Positions 1-10,941 of a DNA stretch of 64,000 nucleotides are shown here, in pieces; the stretch's first letter is position 1, and each line of letters begins with the position of its first letter. The notes under the pieces were generated by a model, which searched no databases, had not been told where the DNA came from, and saw only the letters and a program-made list of their open reading frames with translations. Source of the stretch: Apoda limacodes (Eukaryota > Arthropoda > Insecta > Lepidoptera > Limacodidae); assembly GCA_946406115.1 (NCBI GenBank), contig OX291550.1:5260803-5324802 (forward strand), written 5' to 3'. A program made the position numbers and the translations under genes.

Positions 1-860
1 ATTTAATTATTTATCTGTTTTATAGTTAAGTAGTTATTTATTTATGTGCAACACTAATTGGTTTACTTCACGTTTTATTACACTTCTCAATCATTCCAAA
101 TTTCAAGCTTGCATCTATGTAATTATTACCTTTTAAGAGCAAAAACAAAACAATGGAAATGCATGACGGATTAAAGGACTAACTTACGTTAGTCCGACTA
201 GTAGCCGGAAAAATATTCTCTCGTCCATTCGGTCTACGTCACGGTCGATGCTTCAACTGCAAATATAAGTGTGTAGTCGTACAAAATATTGTGTGATATT
301 GAACGATTTCGGATTTACCTTAACTTGTGCTATGAGACTTTGACTTTTTGCCAAATTTCCGAAACCACAAGGGTTTATTTTTTTTACAGTACGGATTCCT
401 AAACATCTTTCACAAAGATCGCGTGCAACTTTTATTAGATTGATTGTGTGATACACTGTGTATGTGTAACTAGGTATATGTATAATTTTGGTTCCACAAA
501 AAATATTTGTACGTTTTTTTTCCAATGACGTTTAATATGTATGTAAGTACATTTTTTTTATTTTACTATTTAAAATAATTCTTATTGTGAGTCTTTTTTT
601 GTAATAACTTCAAAATTGTAGCTTTATTCACATTTGTTTGTAATCAAAAAAGCACGCAAGCATATTTTTGTCTTGATTATAATTTTATTTGTGATTTATG
701 ATACCTTTACGAATAAAGATTCATACCGTAAAAAACAACTGATAAAGGATTATTTATTTCGATGAGAATATTGTTTAGTTTTGTTTTACGGATAACTGTA
801 AAATGTAGTTAAATATAAGAAATGTAATTGATTATTACTACAAATTAAAGTTATGTAATG
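1..860. other. AT-rich intergenic stretch
   Basis: No supported gene or repeat is seen here. A 90-residue reading frame on the - strand shows no recognisable motif, and its composition is that expected of AT-rich non-coding DNA. Confidence 0.5.
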
Positions 861-1300
861 TTACCGAAAATATTGTTTGCCTTTTACCCGTCTACTGCGA
901 AGACAAAAGGTTTTAGTATTTTGCATGGCGTAGCGTAAAAATCCTAGGTCTGTGTGCATGGCTGTACGATCCACAAAAATTTTCTGTGCCACTGCTAATA
1001 CCTCGTTCACATTGAGCCACTTCCACTGATTTTCACGCTGCCGGCAATAATTCCCTAGATACTGCCGGGGCAGGATCGACAGAATTGTGGTTTGCATTCT
1101 GCTCTACCTCTCTCTCACTTTGCTTCCGACTTTCGACAATGGCGGACGTTGTTATAATTACAGCGTCTGTGCTGTGTCTTCTTGCAATATGCAATTATGT
1201 TAATTCTTTAAAAAGTAATAAAATTAAAAAATTGTAAATTCGCCGTCGCAGAAGATGGTGGATGATTTTAGTTTAATTAATGAAGTGAGAGACAGAGCTG
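861..1300. pseudogene. Possible PIF/Harbinger-like transposon remnant
   Basis: On the + strand from 1139 a short frame begins MADVVIITASVLCLLAICNY. After a stop it is followed by a run of arginines and tryptophans (RRRRRWWM, about 1240-1265). A hydrophobic start followed by a basic RRRRWW block resembles, from memory, the N terminus of insect Harbinger/HARBI1-type transposases. The frame is broken at once and no DDE core follows. A divergent 78-residue frame starts at 1097 on the - strand, 42 bp away, and contains a W-x-W-rich segment I cannot identify. It could equally be chance coding-like sequence. Confidence 0.25.
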
Positions 1301-1318
1301 AATGTAAACACAATGCGG

Positions 1319-1383
1319 CTCGCGCTGCCCGTCGTTTGACTTCAGCACAAAAAACCGCTTTGGAAAGCCTCGGGCAGCGCGAG
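1319..1383. repeat. GC-rich 13-bp inverted repeat (stem-loop)
   Basis: CTCGCGCTGCCCG at 1319-1331 is matched exactly by its reverse complement at 1371-1383, leaving a 39-nt loop. It stands out in an AT-rich setting and could be a transposon subterminal structure. Confidence 0.7.
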
Positions 1384-1627
1384 TAGCAGTGGTCCAGTCC
1401 AGCCCACTTCCCTGATCACTTCGGCTGCATGTGAACCATGTGCCTGTATGTGTATGCGTGCGTGCGCCAGTAGCAGCGCGCACTCGCTTCTGCAGTAGAA
1501 CCCACTTACACATCCGATACAGGCTAAATTGACTAAAAGATAAATAGGCGCCTGATAGTCGATTGTTTTAAAGATGTATTTTTGAATTATAAGCGTAAAC
1601 TGATAGGATTCGGATGTTTTAAAGCGC

Positions 1628-1655
1628 CTCAGTCATCAAGCAAGCGATGACTGAG
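1628..1655. repeat. Perfect 10-bp stem, 8-nt loop hairpin
   Basis: CTCAGTCATC (1628-1637) and GATGACTGAG (1646-1655) are exact reverse complements separated by 8 nt. The function is unknown. Confidence 0.7.
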
Positions 1656-1813
1656 ACTAGTAGTTTGTTTACAGAAGTGATACATCACACAGTCACAGTC
1701 GGGTAATAACTTTATCTAAAACATTTAGCACTGCGCAATTTCAGGAAAATAAAAATAGATTCACTAATTTCACTCGCAAACATATTAGTAGCTTATAAAA
1801 AATAATAGTTGCG

Positions 1814-1856
1814 CCGTGGGGAATCTATTTCTATTGGTTTTCACAATTCCCCACGG
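1814..1856. repeat. 11-bp inverted repeat CCGTGGGGAAT
   Basis: CCGTGGGGAAT (1814-1824) is exactly inverted at 1846-1856. The GGGGAAT core recurs as GAATTCCCC-type boxes in the tandem array that follows at 1901, so the two structures are probably parts of one repeat. Confidence 0.65.
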
Positions 1857-1900
1857 ACCAACTACTTAGTTGAGGCTTGGGGAATTTCGAGCGTTTTTAT

Positions 1901-2055
1901 GAATTCCCCCTGCACACACTGGTGGGTAAACCCAGTGGGTGCACGGGTAACATGATTTCCCCTTCCACCCACTGGTAGGATACAGTGGGTGTACGGGTAA
2001 GTACGAATTCCCCCTGTACCCACTGGTGGGTAGATCAGTGGGTGCACGGGTCATG
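1901..2055. repeat. Three-unit tandem array, each unit a hairpin
   Basis: The units are 1901-1953, 1954-2004 and 2005-2055 (53, 51 and 51 bp). Each starts with GAATTCCCC or GATTTCCCC, contains CCACTGGT, then CAGTGGGTG, and ends in ACGGGT. Within the units CACCCACTG and CAGTGGGTG are inverted (exact 9-bp arms in unit 2), so each unit can fold. Short frames over the array are proline/threonine-rich translations of the repeat and are not taken as genes. Confidence 0.8.
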
Positions 2056-2322
2056 AGCGATCGATTTAAAGGAAAAACCGTTTGCTTGTGCGAACTTTGA
2101 ATGCGATCATATTTTTTTCACTTGCTTGCATAATATTTATTTATGTTTCTATATAATTGTGAGGTCATTATTAGATACTATTATCTAAAAACGGGGAATA
2201 TTGAGCACGGTACGACTCTGCCGACCGCAGGCCTTCGCTTGGCAACACCGCAGATTTTAGACATGGGCTACGGTCCAGCAAACGGCCAGAAAATACCACG
2301 TATTAAGTTGGTTTTTGTTGTA

Positions 2323-2529
2323 TAGCACGGACGCGAAGCACAAAGAATTTCGTACATTGACTTTTTTACTTTTTATTCTGTGTCAGTTGTCGAAATAGTA
2401 GTAATTTCTGATGACAGCGGTCGGTCATCGCATCTGTGCGAGCGTGACGGGAAATAATTATGCGCGTGCAACAAAGACAAATAGTGACCGGTCATTGAAC
2501 GAAATTCTTCCTGCTTCGCGTCCATGCTA
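2323..2529. mobile_element. Short MITE with about 38-bp TIRs, TA flanks
   Basis: The left end TAGCACGGACGCGAAGCA is matched inversely on the right by TGCTTCGCGTCCATGCTA. The similarity runs inward for roughly 38 bp on each side (to about 2360 and from about 2493). TA dinucleotides abut both ends, as expected for Tc1/mariner-type insertion. The element is about 207 bp, has no coding capacity and is therefore non-autonomous. Confidence 0.75.
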
Positions 2530-3235
2530 TAGTTAAACATCTGGACCCGTAGTCTAAATTTGACAGTGACAGTTAAAGTTTATTTACTTTCGTAAACTGT
2601 AGATTTCTGGTTGTGTTTTAAGTTTTCTGGCTATTAACTGTGATTTTAAAGCAAAGATTAATTAATTTTACAACTAGTTTAACGAATATTTATTATATTT
2701 AATGAATAAATTCAAGTATTTATTAACGCGCTGATATCTGACAATGACAGATAAAACAAATAAAAAAAAAGAAAAACCATGCTATGAGTAGTGGTTATTA
2801 TAGTCAGTTGGTTTAAGTTGGATTATTTTAGATTCACGTCGTGGACCCGTGGTTGTGACGTTATTTGGTCATATTTGGTCGAACATAGTTGTTGTTTATC
2901 GTACCTAGACCGCATTAATAGCATATATACTTGGGGTTACCAAATGAAAAATTTAAAGGTTCCGAGAATAAGCCTTATTTCCGTCAAAAAATCCTGAGAA
3001 TTTCTTACAAGAAAACAATTCGGCAGCGTGATCTAGCTAAGATCTAAGCCTGTCCTTAGAAACAAATGAAAAAAAAAAAAACAATTCATAATAATTAAAG
3101 GTATGTTCCAAATCGCAAAGAAGAAGTTGAAAAAGTGGATCTGCGACGCCTGGGTAGAGTAATTTTCCAACTGTCAAGCTGAATTCTTTACACTCCCATA
3201 GGGAAGGTTTAATTTCACTCCTGTCAGTGTAAAAA
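2530..3235. other. Intergenic, no recognised feature
   Basis: AT-rich sequence with dispersed TGACAGTGACAG and TGACAATGACAG motifs (about 2561 and 2738). No gene is supported. Confidence 0.4.
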
Positions 3236-3560
3236 AACCGATTCCAAAACGGGTGGTTTTTCAACTTTACCGGGCGATAATTATTCGGCGGGTTTTGGAA
3301 CTTAGCTGAATAAATAAACAAACTATCTAACCTAAAATAGAAAAAGATACATACATACATTCATAACTCTGACTAAACAGGGATACTACGCATATTCATA
3401 AGATGATAAAAGCTAGTTACAAGCAAAAGAACCGAAAAACTGTTGCGTAAGTTCTATTCATGTGCAATTCCGAAACGGGTTGTTTTTCAATTTAACTATA
3501 CCGGGCGATAATTAATTATTCGGCGGGTTCTGGAACATAGCTAAATAAATAAACTAACAT
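3236..3560 (+). repeat. Imperfect direct duplication, about 95 bp
   Basis: A segment at about 3238-3335 (cores ACGGGTGGTTTTTCAA, CCGGGCGATAATTATTCGGC, TAAATAAACAAAC) recurs at about 3466-3560 with substitutions and small indels. A weaker third trace lies around 3705-3775 (AAGCGATAACTAC, TTTGGAACATA). It looks like an old interspersed or tandem repeat; the family is unknown. Confidence 0.7.
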
Positions 3561-4199
3561 AGGAAAGAAAAAACTTGACTCTGAGTAATTAATCGTCATT
3601 TTGTTTTGTTATGAATTATGTACTATCATAGAACTTTATGCACCCATTTTGTTACTCAGACCAAACTTGAGAATCTCTCCTGTCATTGTTAAGATTAAAT
3701 GTCCAACTAACTTTCCCAAGCGATAACTACATGGCAAAGAGTTAAGGTAGATTTGGAACATAAGCTTAGTTCTTCTGATTGCCCCTTTTTCTCAATTTTT
3801 TTCGAATAAGTCTTCCTCGGAGCCTCATTTTGTACACCCTAATCCTTTTGTTTAAACTTTTGTAAAATTCATCAGAATAAATACAAAGACAATGGAATAT
3901 AAAGGTGTGAGTAACTTATCTATTGACAGTCAAGTAGACATGATGAAACCCTAAAAATGTTTTTAAGGTTTGGTACAGCATGTATTTGTTGGTTATAGCT
4001 ACAACCCAATTTGCTAAATTTAGCACAAAAAATTTGAAATTATTTGGAGTGGCAGCACTAAGGGAAATCTAACAGGAAATAAATAATAGTCGCCCTAGGT
4101 TAATTCTAAAAATTCAGTGTAGGAACACTAATTAATATCTGCATAGCAAGGGCCCTCCTATAAAGGTCAATTTTTTCCAGCCATATTTTACCTACTGGT
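3561..4199. other. Intergenic, no recognised feature
   Basis: Apart from the weak third repeat trace at about 3705-3775, I see no gene or structured element. Confidence 0.4.
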
Positions 4200-4343
4200 T
4201 GACAGACGTGTAGAGTTGGTAAGATGGATGTTAGTGTTTAAAGCTGAAGAGTTTGTTTGTTTGAATCTTAGAAACTGTAGGTCCAATTTGAAAAATTCTT
4301 TCAGTGTTAGATAGCCCATTAATCGAGGAAGGCTATAGGCTAT
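4200..4343 (+). repeat. Left half of an older repeat split by the LINE
   Basis: This sequence (GTAGGTCCAATTTGAAAAAT, then AGATAGCCCATTAATCGAGG and GCTATAGGCTAT at 4332-4343) belongs to a lepidopteran repeat type I recognise from its GGCTATAGGCTATATATCA signature. It stops at the target duplication and its continuation resumes at 12973. Confidence 0.75.
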
Positions 4344-4434
4344 GTTAGTTAGTTAGTTGGACTTATGTTTTCTGCACTTAGCCTAATAATAGGGCCATTG
4401 TATGTAGGTAACCAATACCTGTCATTGGTTACTC

Positions 4435-7400
4435 TTACCATCCCAGCTCCATCCAAAAGTTAAGGAGGCATCTGATGTTATTCAGCGCCTCTCTCATGGT
4501 TTGTGGATTCTTAAGGAGTTTTGTCCGTTGGTCGCTCACGCTTTTGCAATGAAGAACCACGTGAGACGGTGTCTCCTTGGCTTCCATACAGCCCCTGCAT
4601 AGAGGACTGTCAGTAACGCCGATATTGAAAAAGTGCCTGTTTAGCGGGCAGTGACCTGTTATTATGCCAACTATGTAGCGTAGGTTTTTCCTGCTGAGTT
4701 TTAACAGTTTGTGCGACAGACTTGCATCCAAGGATGTAAGAACATTCTTGGTTTGTTTGCAGTCTGTCTGTTCTGCCCACTGTTTGTTGTGTTGTTGTAA
4801 GGTTCTGTCACGTAACCATGTTTTGAGTTGGATGAATGGTATCGGTACAATTGGTTCAGGTCCCATTATTTTAGTGCCCGATCCTCTCTTTGCCAACTCA
4901 TCTGCCGCATCATTGCCTAGAGACCCACTATGACCACGTATCCATTGAAGAGTGACCTGGTTCTTCAATGCAATTTTTTGCAGTTCACAGTGACACTCCA
5001 GGATTAGTCCACTGTTGATGCGGTTGTTGTTGAGAGCTTGTAGCACAGCGGCACTGTCGGAGATGATGCGTATCGACACATTGCTTATGCCTTTAGACAG
5101 GACCGCTGTTGCAGCTCGGGTAATCCCAACACATTCTGCTTGGAAGATGGTGTTGAGTGCACCCAAGCTCGTTGACATGTTGATGTTCAGGTCATGGGAG
5201 AATACTCCTGCGCCCGTTCCTGATTCCGTTTTGGAGCCATCGGTGTAGATCCTGACTTCATGGATGCCGGAGCTATCCTTTTCTTCCTCATGAAGCTGGA
5301 TACGGTATTTTTTGTCAAAGACAAAGGTTTTTGGGATGATGTCACATGTCGCCTCTATCATCGGAAGCTCGTTTCCCACCGCCTCCTTGAGCCGTGCATG
5401 AGTGATTCTGCCATCCCGTTTCCAGAGCCCTACTTTCTCAAGTCGTTTGGCTGCAGCGGCAGCTTCTTGTTGTATAACAAGATGAAGGGGTCTGAGGTTG
5501 AGGATGACTTCTAATGCTGTCGTGGAAGTCGTTTTTATACTGCCTGTGCCTGTGGTTGCTAGGCAGACAAGACGCTGCAGGCTTTGTAGTTTGTTTTTTA
5601 CTGTGCTTAACTGAGTTCGGGGCCACCAAACTACTGCACCATATGTTATCATGGGTCGTATTATGGCTGTATAAAGCCATAGGGTTATGGATGGCTTAAG
5701 GCCCCATTTCTTGCCTATTAGTCGTTAGCATTGCCAGAAGGTTGTACATGCCCTGGTTATTTTTGTGCTTATATGCTTACTCCAATTTAGTTTGTTGTCT
5801 AAAATTACCCCAAGGTATTTGACTTCACTTGAAAGGGTAAGCTCAATGTCAAATAGTTTTGGCATGGTAGCTATTTGAATTTTCCTTTTATTTGTGAAAA
5901 GGACTAATTCTGTTTTGTTTGGGTTTACCGTCAGTTCATGGTGGTGACACCACTCTTCCAAGATTCTGAGGGCTAGTTGCATGCGAGTGCAGATAATATT
6001 TTCTGAGTTGCCTTTAATCAGAATGGTGATGTCGTTTGCGTAACCAACTGTGTAGTAGCATCTGTCGTTAAGACGTTTCAACAGGTCATCCACCACAATG
6101 TTCCACAGCAGTGGAGAGAGCACTCCTCCTTGTGGGCAGCCTTTGGCTACAATGCCTCTTGTAGTGGTGTTAACTGTAAATTGTACTGCTCTTAGCTTCA
6201 GGAGTTGATCAATCCACCCACTGATGGTTTGTTCGACTCCAAATCTACTAAGAGAGCGGCTGATGCTGTTGAATTTCGTTTTGTCAAACGCTCCTTCGAT
6301 GTCTATGAAAGCGCCTAGTGTCATTAGCTTATCAGAGAGGGCTGCTTCTATAGTTCCTACGACAGCGTGTAAGGCTGATTCTGTCGATCTACCCTTTCTG
6401 TAAGCATGTTGTTGGCGGTGCATTAGCATGCGCGTTAGTGCACCCTCCCTTAGATATCTATCTGTTAGCCTCTCTAGAGTCTTCAGCATGAAGGAGGTCA
6501 GACTAATTGGCCTGTAAGATTTCGCTTGTTTGTAGTCAGATTTACCCGGTTTTGATAAAAATATGACCTTGACTTCTCTCCACTGGCGAGGTATATAGTT
6601 GTGAGGTATGGAAGCTCTAAATATATTAACTAGATGTGACACAACAAGATTGTTTGTCCCCATTTCAAGAGTGCTGGAAATATGTTGTCCAGGCCAGCAG
6701 ATTTGAAGGGTTGGAAGCTTTCGATTGCCCACACAACTCGGTCTGCAGTGACTATGGATTTGGCTATATTCCAGTCTGTAGGGGTTGGTTCTCTGTGTTC
6801 CACATTTTCCCAGTTAGGGTTGTCAGTGACTACACATCCTGGAAAGTGTGTTTCGATAAGCACCTCGCTTATCTCGCTATCGGAGGTCGCATATGTACCA
6901 TCCTGTTTTTTTATTGAGCCCATAGTTCTGTTATTATCTTGTGATAAAAATTTTTTCACTCTAGCTGCTTCATTGGTGGAATTGATGTTGTCGCAGAACC
7001 GCCGCCAGGATTCACCTTTGCGATATCTTATGCGTTTCTTGTAGTGATACTGGGCTTGTTTATATCGTTCCCAGTCTATTTCAGTTCTTGTGTTTTTGGC
7101 TCGATTGAAGAGTCTTTTCAGATTGAGTTTGAGTCTCTCTAGTTCTGGCCCCCACCAGTGAGACTTTCCCCCTATGATTGGTGTTGTAGGGTTGAAGAAG
7201 GGTCGTGTACCTTGCAACGTCCGTCTTACGTGGGTTACGTTTTGGTTGCTCGTCCTTCTCATGCACTTGTATGGTATAGCAGATTCTCCTGTGGTCTGCA
7301 AAGGATGGTTCAGCGGAGACGTGCCAGTTTGACACAAGATCCGTTGCCCCATCGGATGCGAGAGTTACATCTACTATGGTCTGATATCTAGAATTAATAA

Positions 7401-10400
7401 AAGTGGGCTCCGAGCCGTTGTTAATTATAGAGAGGTTAGTTGAGAATATATACTCTGTTAGAGACTCACCTCGTTGGTTCGGTGTTGGGCTCCCCCATAG
7501 ATAGTCTGGTCAACATGTACCTTTTTGGGTGAAATTTTTGTATAGTCTCCGAAAATTACGATCAAGGTGTCATTCGATTCGGAATATTATGTAGAAAGTT
7601 TAAGAAAAAGTTCCAAAAGGGGCCGATGAAAATTGCAAAAGTTATAAGCAATTAAAAAAAAAAAAGTAGGGGTTTGGTTTTTTTTGAATATCTCGAAAAC
7701 TATCAAAGATATTTGAAATTTGAAAAAAGATCTGAAAAGAAGAGGAAATTTCCTAAAAAAAAGTCCTACCCTCCCGAAACTGTATCTTTAATATTTATAA
7801 TTTTTACGGAGCCCTGAAAATAGCGCTAAAAGCGGGTAGTCTGGCTTCCGCTCGCGATTTGTCACTCGGACACGGTAACAATAAAAATCATTTTAACATA
7901 TTAAATATGAATATTAAGGAATAAAAAAATTGTAGTACTATTGGGATATATAAATGAACAATAATCCGTAGGCGAAAAATTTTTATCCCCATTTTTCCAT
8001 TAGTTATGCATAAGTTAATTAACTACTTTTTCTGAATAGAATGTTAACAGAAAAAACCTGATTATTATTAAACTACAACCCTAGGATTTTTTTCACTTCG
8101 TGGAGTTATTCTTAAAAGGCATTAAAATAGATCCCCGTTGGAAAAATTTAAAAATGTTAATTTTCCACTTTTTTATTAACAATCGAAAACATAAAAAAAT
8201 TAAAAACTGCATAAAAGTTATTAAAAAAATTTTGTTTTTCAAATATTTCAAATTTTATGATTTCTAACGGTTAAAAGTTACATAAAAAATTTTTTTTTTA
8301 ATTTTTTACCGCGATTGTTTAAATAATTGTTATAAACAAATGCATTGTTTATAAGATAATCAACAAATTTTATTTTCCTAATCTACTTGTCGATATAAAT
8401 TATGATTTTTAAGAAAAAAATTATTCCTTAAAAAAAATTATTTATTGCTATAAAATGCATTTCTTAATTAACAATCGTTTTTTACCACTAAATATAAATA
8501 TTAAGGAACCATTTTTTCTCTAAAAATCATAATTTCTATTGTTCTTAATTTTTCTGGAATTTTTTTTTTTTTTTCATTTTTTATTTGTTTATTTAAAAAA
8601 CAATTTGTTATAAACAAATGGATTTTCGTACTTTATTTTTTTTTTAATTCGTAATTTAATTATAAAAACAGCTATGTATTATTTTTTATGAAAAAATTTT
8701 TTTATCTATTTTTTATATAACTTTTAATATTTTTATGTCCTAAAATTTGCCTTTTTATCTCGCTCTTTTGCTTTTATAATTGGTATAACTTTTAAACTAT
8801 TATATATACGACAATTATACTTCAAGTCGTTTTTATTCACTGTAAATTAATGAAGAAAAAATTTTGTCAAAAAAAAACTATAAAAATACTGTAATAATTA
8901 TATTGAATAAATTTTGAAATAATATAAACTATGTTTTTCATTCCTGCCATATGATACGACCAAATTGATTTAATTTCTAACAAAAAGTTCATTTTAATTG
9001 CCAAAAAAGAAAATAATAAAAAGATCTTACAAAATTTTAGGATGTTTATGAACATTTAACCACGTTTTGGAATAGAAAAACATGAAAAAAAATATTTTCG
9101 GTTTATTTTTTATAAACAATTGTCAATAATTAACATAAATAATAGAGCTAGAGCTGAAGTTAAAAGCTTAAATTGTTCATTAAAACGACTTGAAGTATAA
9201 TTGTTGTATATATAATAGTTTAAAAGTTATACCAATTATAAAAGAAAAAGAGCGAGTTAAAAAGGCAAATTTTAGGACATAAAAATATTAAAAGTTATAT
9301 AAAAAATAGATAAAAAAAAATTTTCATAAAAAATAATACATAGCTGTTTTTATAATTAAATTACGAATTAAAAAAAAAATAAAGTAAGAAAATCCATTTG
9401 TTTATAAACAAATTGTTTATTAAATAAACAAATAAAAAATGAAAAAAAAAAAAATTTTTTTCTAGAATATTTAAGAACAATAGAATTTATGATTTTTAGA
9501 GAAAAAATGGTTCCTTAATATTTATATTTAGTGGTAAAAACGATTGTTAATTAAGAAATGCATTTTATAGCAATAAATAAATAAATTTTTTTTAAGGAAT
9601 AATTTTTTTCTTAAAAATCATAATTTATATCGACAAGTAGATTAGGAAAATAAAATTTGTTGATTATCTTATAAACAATGCATTTGTTTATAACAATTAT
9701 TTAAACAATCGCGGTAAAAAATTAAAAAAAATTTTTTTTATGTAACTTTTAACCGTTAGAAATCATAAAATTTGAAATATTTGAAAAACAAAATTTTTTT
9801 AATAACTTTTATGCAGTTTTTAATTTTTTTATGTTTTCGATTGTTAATAAAAAAGTGGAAAATTAACATTTTTAAATTTTTCCAACGGGGATCTATTTTA
9901 ATGCCTTTTAAGAATAACTCCACGAAGTGAAAAAAATCCTAGGGTTGTAGTTTAATAATAATCAGGTTTTTTCTGTTAACATTCTATTCAGAAAAAGTAG
10001 TTAATTAACTTATGCATAACTAATGGAAAAATGGGGATAAAAATTTTTCGCCTACGGATTATTGTTCATTTATATATCCCAATAGTACTACAATTTTTTT
10101 ATTCCTTAATATTCATATTTAATATGTTAAAATGATTTTTATTGTTACCGTGTCCGAGTGACAAATCGCGAGCGGAAGCCAGACTACCCTGTTTTAGCGC
10201 TATTTTCAGGGCTCCGTAAAAATTATAAATATTAAAGATACAGTTTCGGGAGGGTAGGACTTTTTTTTAGGAAATTTCCTCTTCTTTTCAGATCTTTTTT
10301 CAAATTTCAAATATCTTTGATAGTTTTCGAGATATTCAAAAAAAACCAAACCCCTACTTTTTTTTTTTTAATTGCTTATAACTTTTGCAATTTTCATCGG

Positions 10401-10940
10401 CCCCTTTTGGAACTTTTTCTTAAACTTTCTACATAATATTCCGAATCGAATGACACCTTGATCGTAATTTTCGGAGACTATACAAAAATTTCACCCAAAA
10501 AGGTACATGTTGACCAGACTAAGAGGGTGGTGGGCATTTGAGTCAGCTGATATTATAATGTCCCAGCCATGATCTTCGCAGTGTTGCACTAGTTCAGTCA
10601 GCTCCCTTGACGGTATCACCTCATCCCCGGGCATGTAGACTGAGGCTAGCACTAGCGTTTGTTTGTCTGTTCCTGTGTCAAGCCTTACAGCTGTAAGGTC
10701 TCTGGAACAGAAATTGGTTAGTAGCAGGGCTGGTATTCATCTGGGTATGTATATGCATGTTCTCGGTTGATTAGCCGAGATTTTGTGTAGTAACTTACCC
10801 CCGATGTTGTTAAGACCGCATATGTTATTTCCTCTAATCCACGGCTCCTGGATTAGGGCTATGGTCTTCTTGTCAACTTCCAGCAGTCTGCGCAGGGTAG
10901 CCGCTGCAATTTGCTTGTGCTGGTGGTTAGTTTGGATCAC
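4435..10940 (-). pseudogene. LINE ORF2: endonuclease-RT-RNase H, broken
   Basis: Read on the - strand. The APE-type endonuclease N terminus (10940 to about 10521) has the hallmark ALIQEPWI and later SADSNAHHPL. It is cut by a TGA at 10737-10739 and then by the palindrome. The frame resumes at about 7500 with LWGS and reaches SFADHRRICYTI (end of the endonuclease). A frameshift near 7185 leads to KSHWWGPELERLK and a second near 6665 precedes the RT. The RT shows YRPISLTSF, AFIDIEGAFD, CPQGGVLSPLLWN and the catalytic box YANDI, where YADD is usual. A TAA at 5725-5727 interrupts the thumb. RNase H follows: IYTDGSK, QAECVGITRA, ISDSAAVLQAL and HSGSLGNDAADELAK, then the cysteine cluster CRGCMEAKETPSHVVLHC, ending at 4435. 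Confidence 0.9.
7504..10519. mobile_element. 3-kb foldback element: near-perfect palindrome
   Basis: The left arm (7504 to about 8836) begins GTCTGGTCAACATGTACC. It is matched base for base, apart from scattered substitutions and small indels, by the right arm (about 9180-10519), which ends GGTACATGTTGACCAGAC. The arms are about 1.33 kb each, extremely AT-rich, with a unique centre of about 340 bp. TA lies outside both ends. The terminal motif TAGTCTGG recurs inside each arm (7837-7844, and inverted at 10179-10186). No transposase is encoded; the longest internal frame is 62 residues. It splits the LINE endonuclease between the HHP and LWGS codons, so it is younger than the LINE. It could be a non-autonomous TIR element or a foldback transposon. 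Confidence 0.9.
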
Positions 10941-10941
10941 G

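Noticed and set aside
253..525. 90-codon - strand frame
   Set aside because: No family motif, AT-driven composition, no splice or promoter context; taken as chance.
1862..2054. Two overlapping - strand frames rich in Pro/Thr/Gly
   Set aside because: They are translations of the three-unit hairpin array in two phases.
1901..2055. CRISPR-like array
   Set aside because: Units are contiguous without spacers, only three, and the genome is animal.
4345..4357. TTAG repeats suggesting a telomere-targeting TRAS/SART element
   Set aside because: The units are TTAG, not the insect TTAGG telomere repeat, and the target duplication GCTATAGGCTAT is not telomeric; they fit a simple LINE 3' tail.
8867..9055. 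62-codon frame in the centre of the palindrome as a transposase
   Set aside because: It is too short, AT-driven (Phe/Ile/Lys), and has no catalytic or DNA-binding motif.
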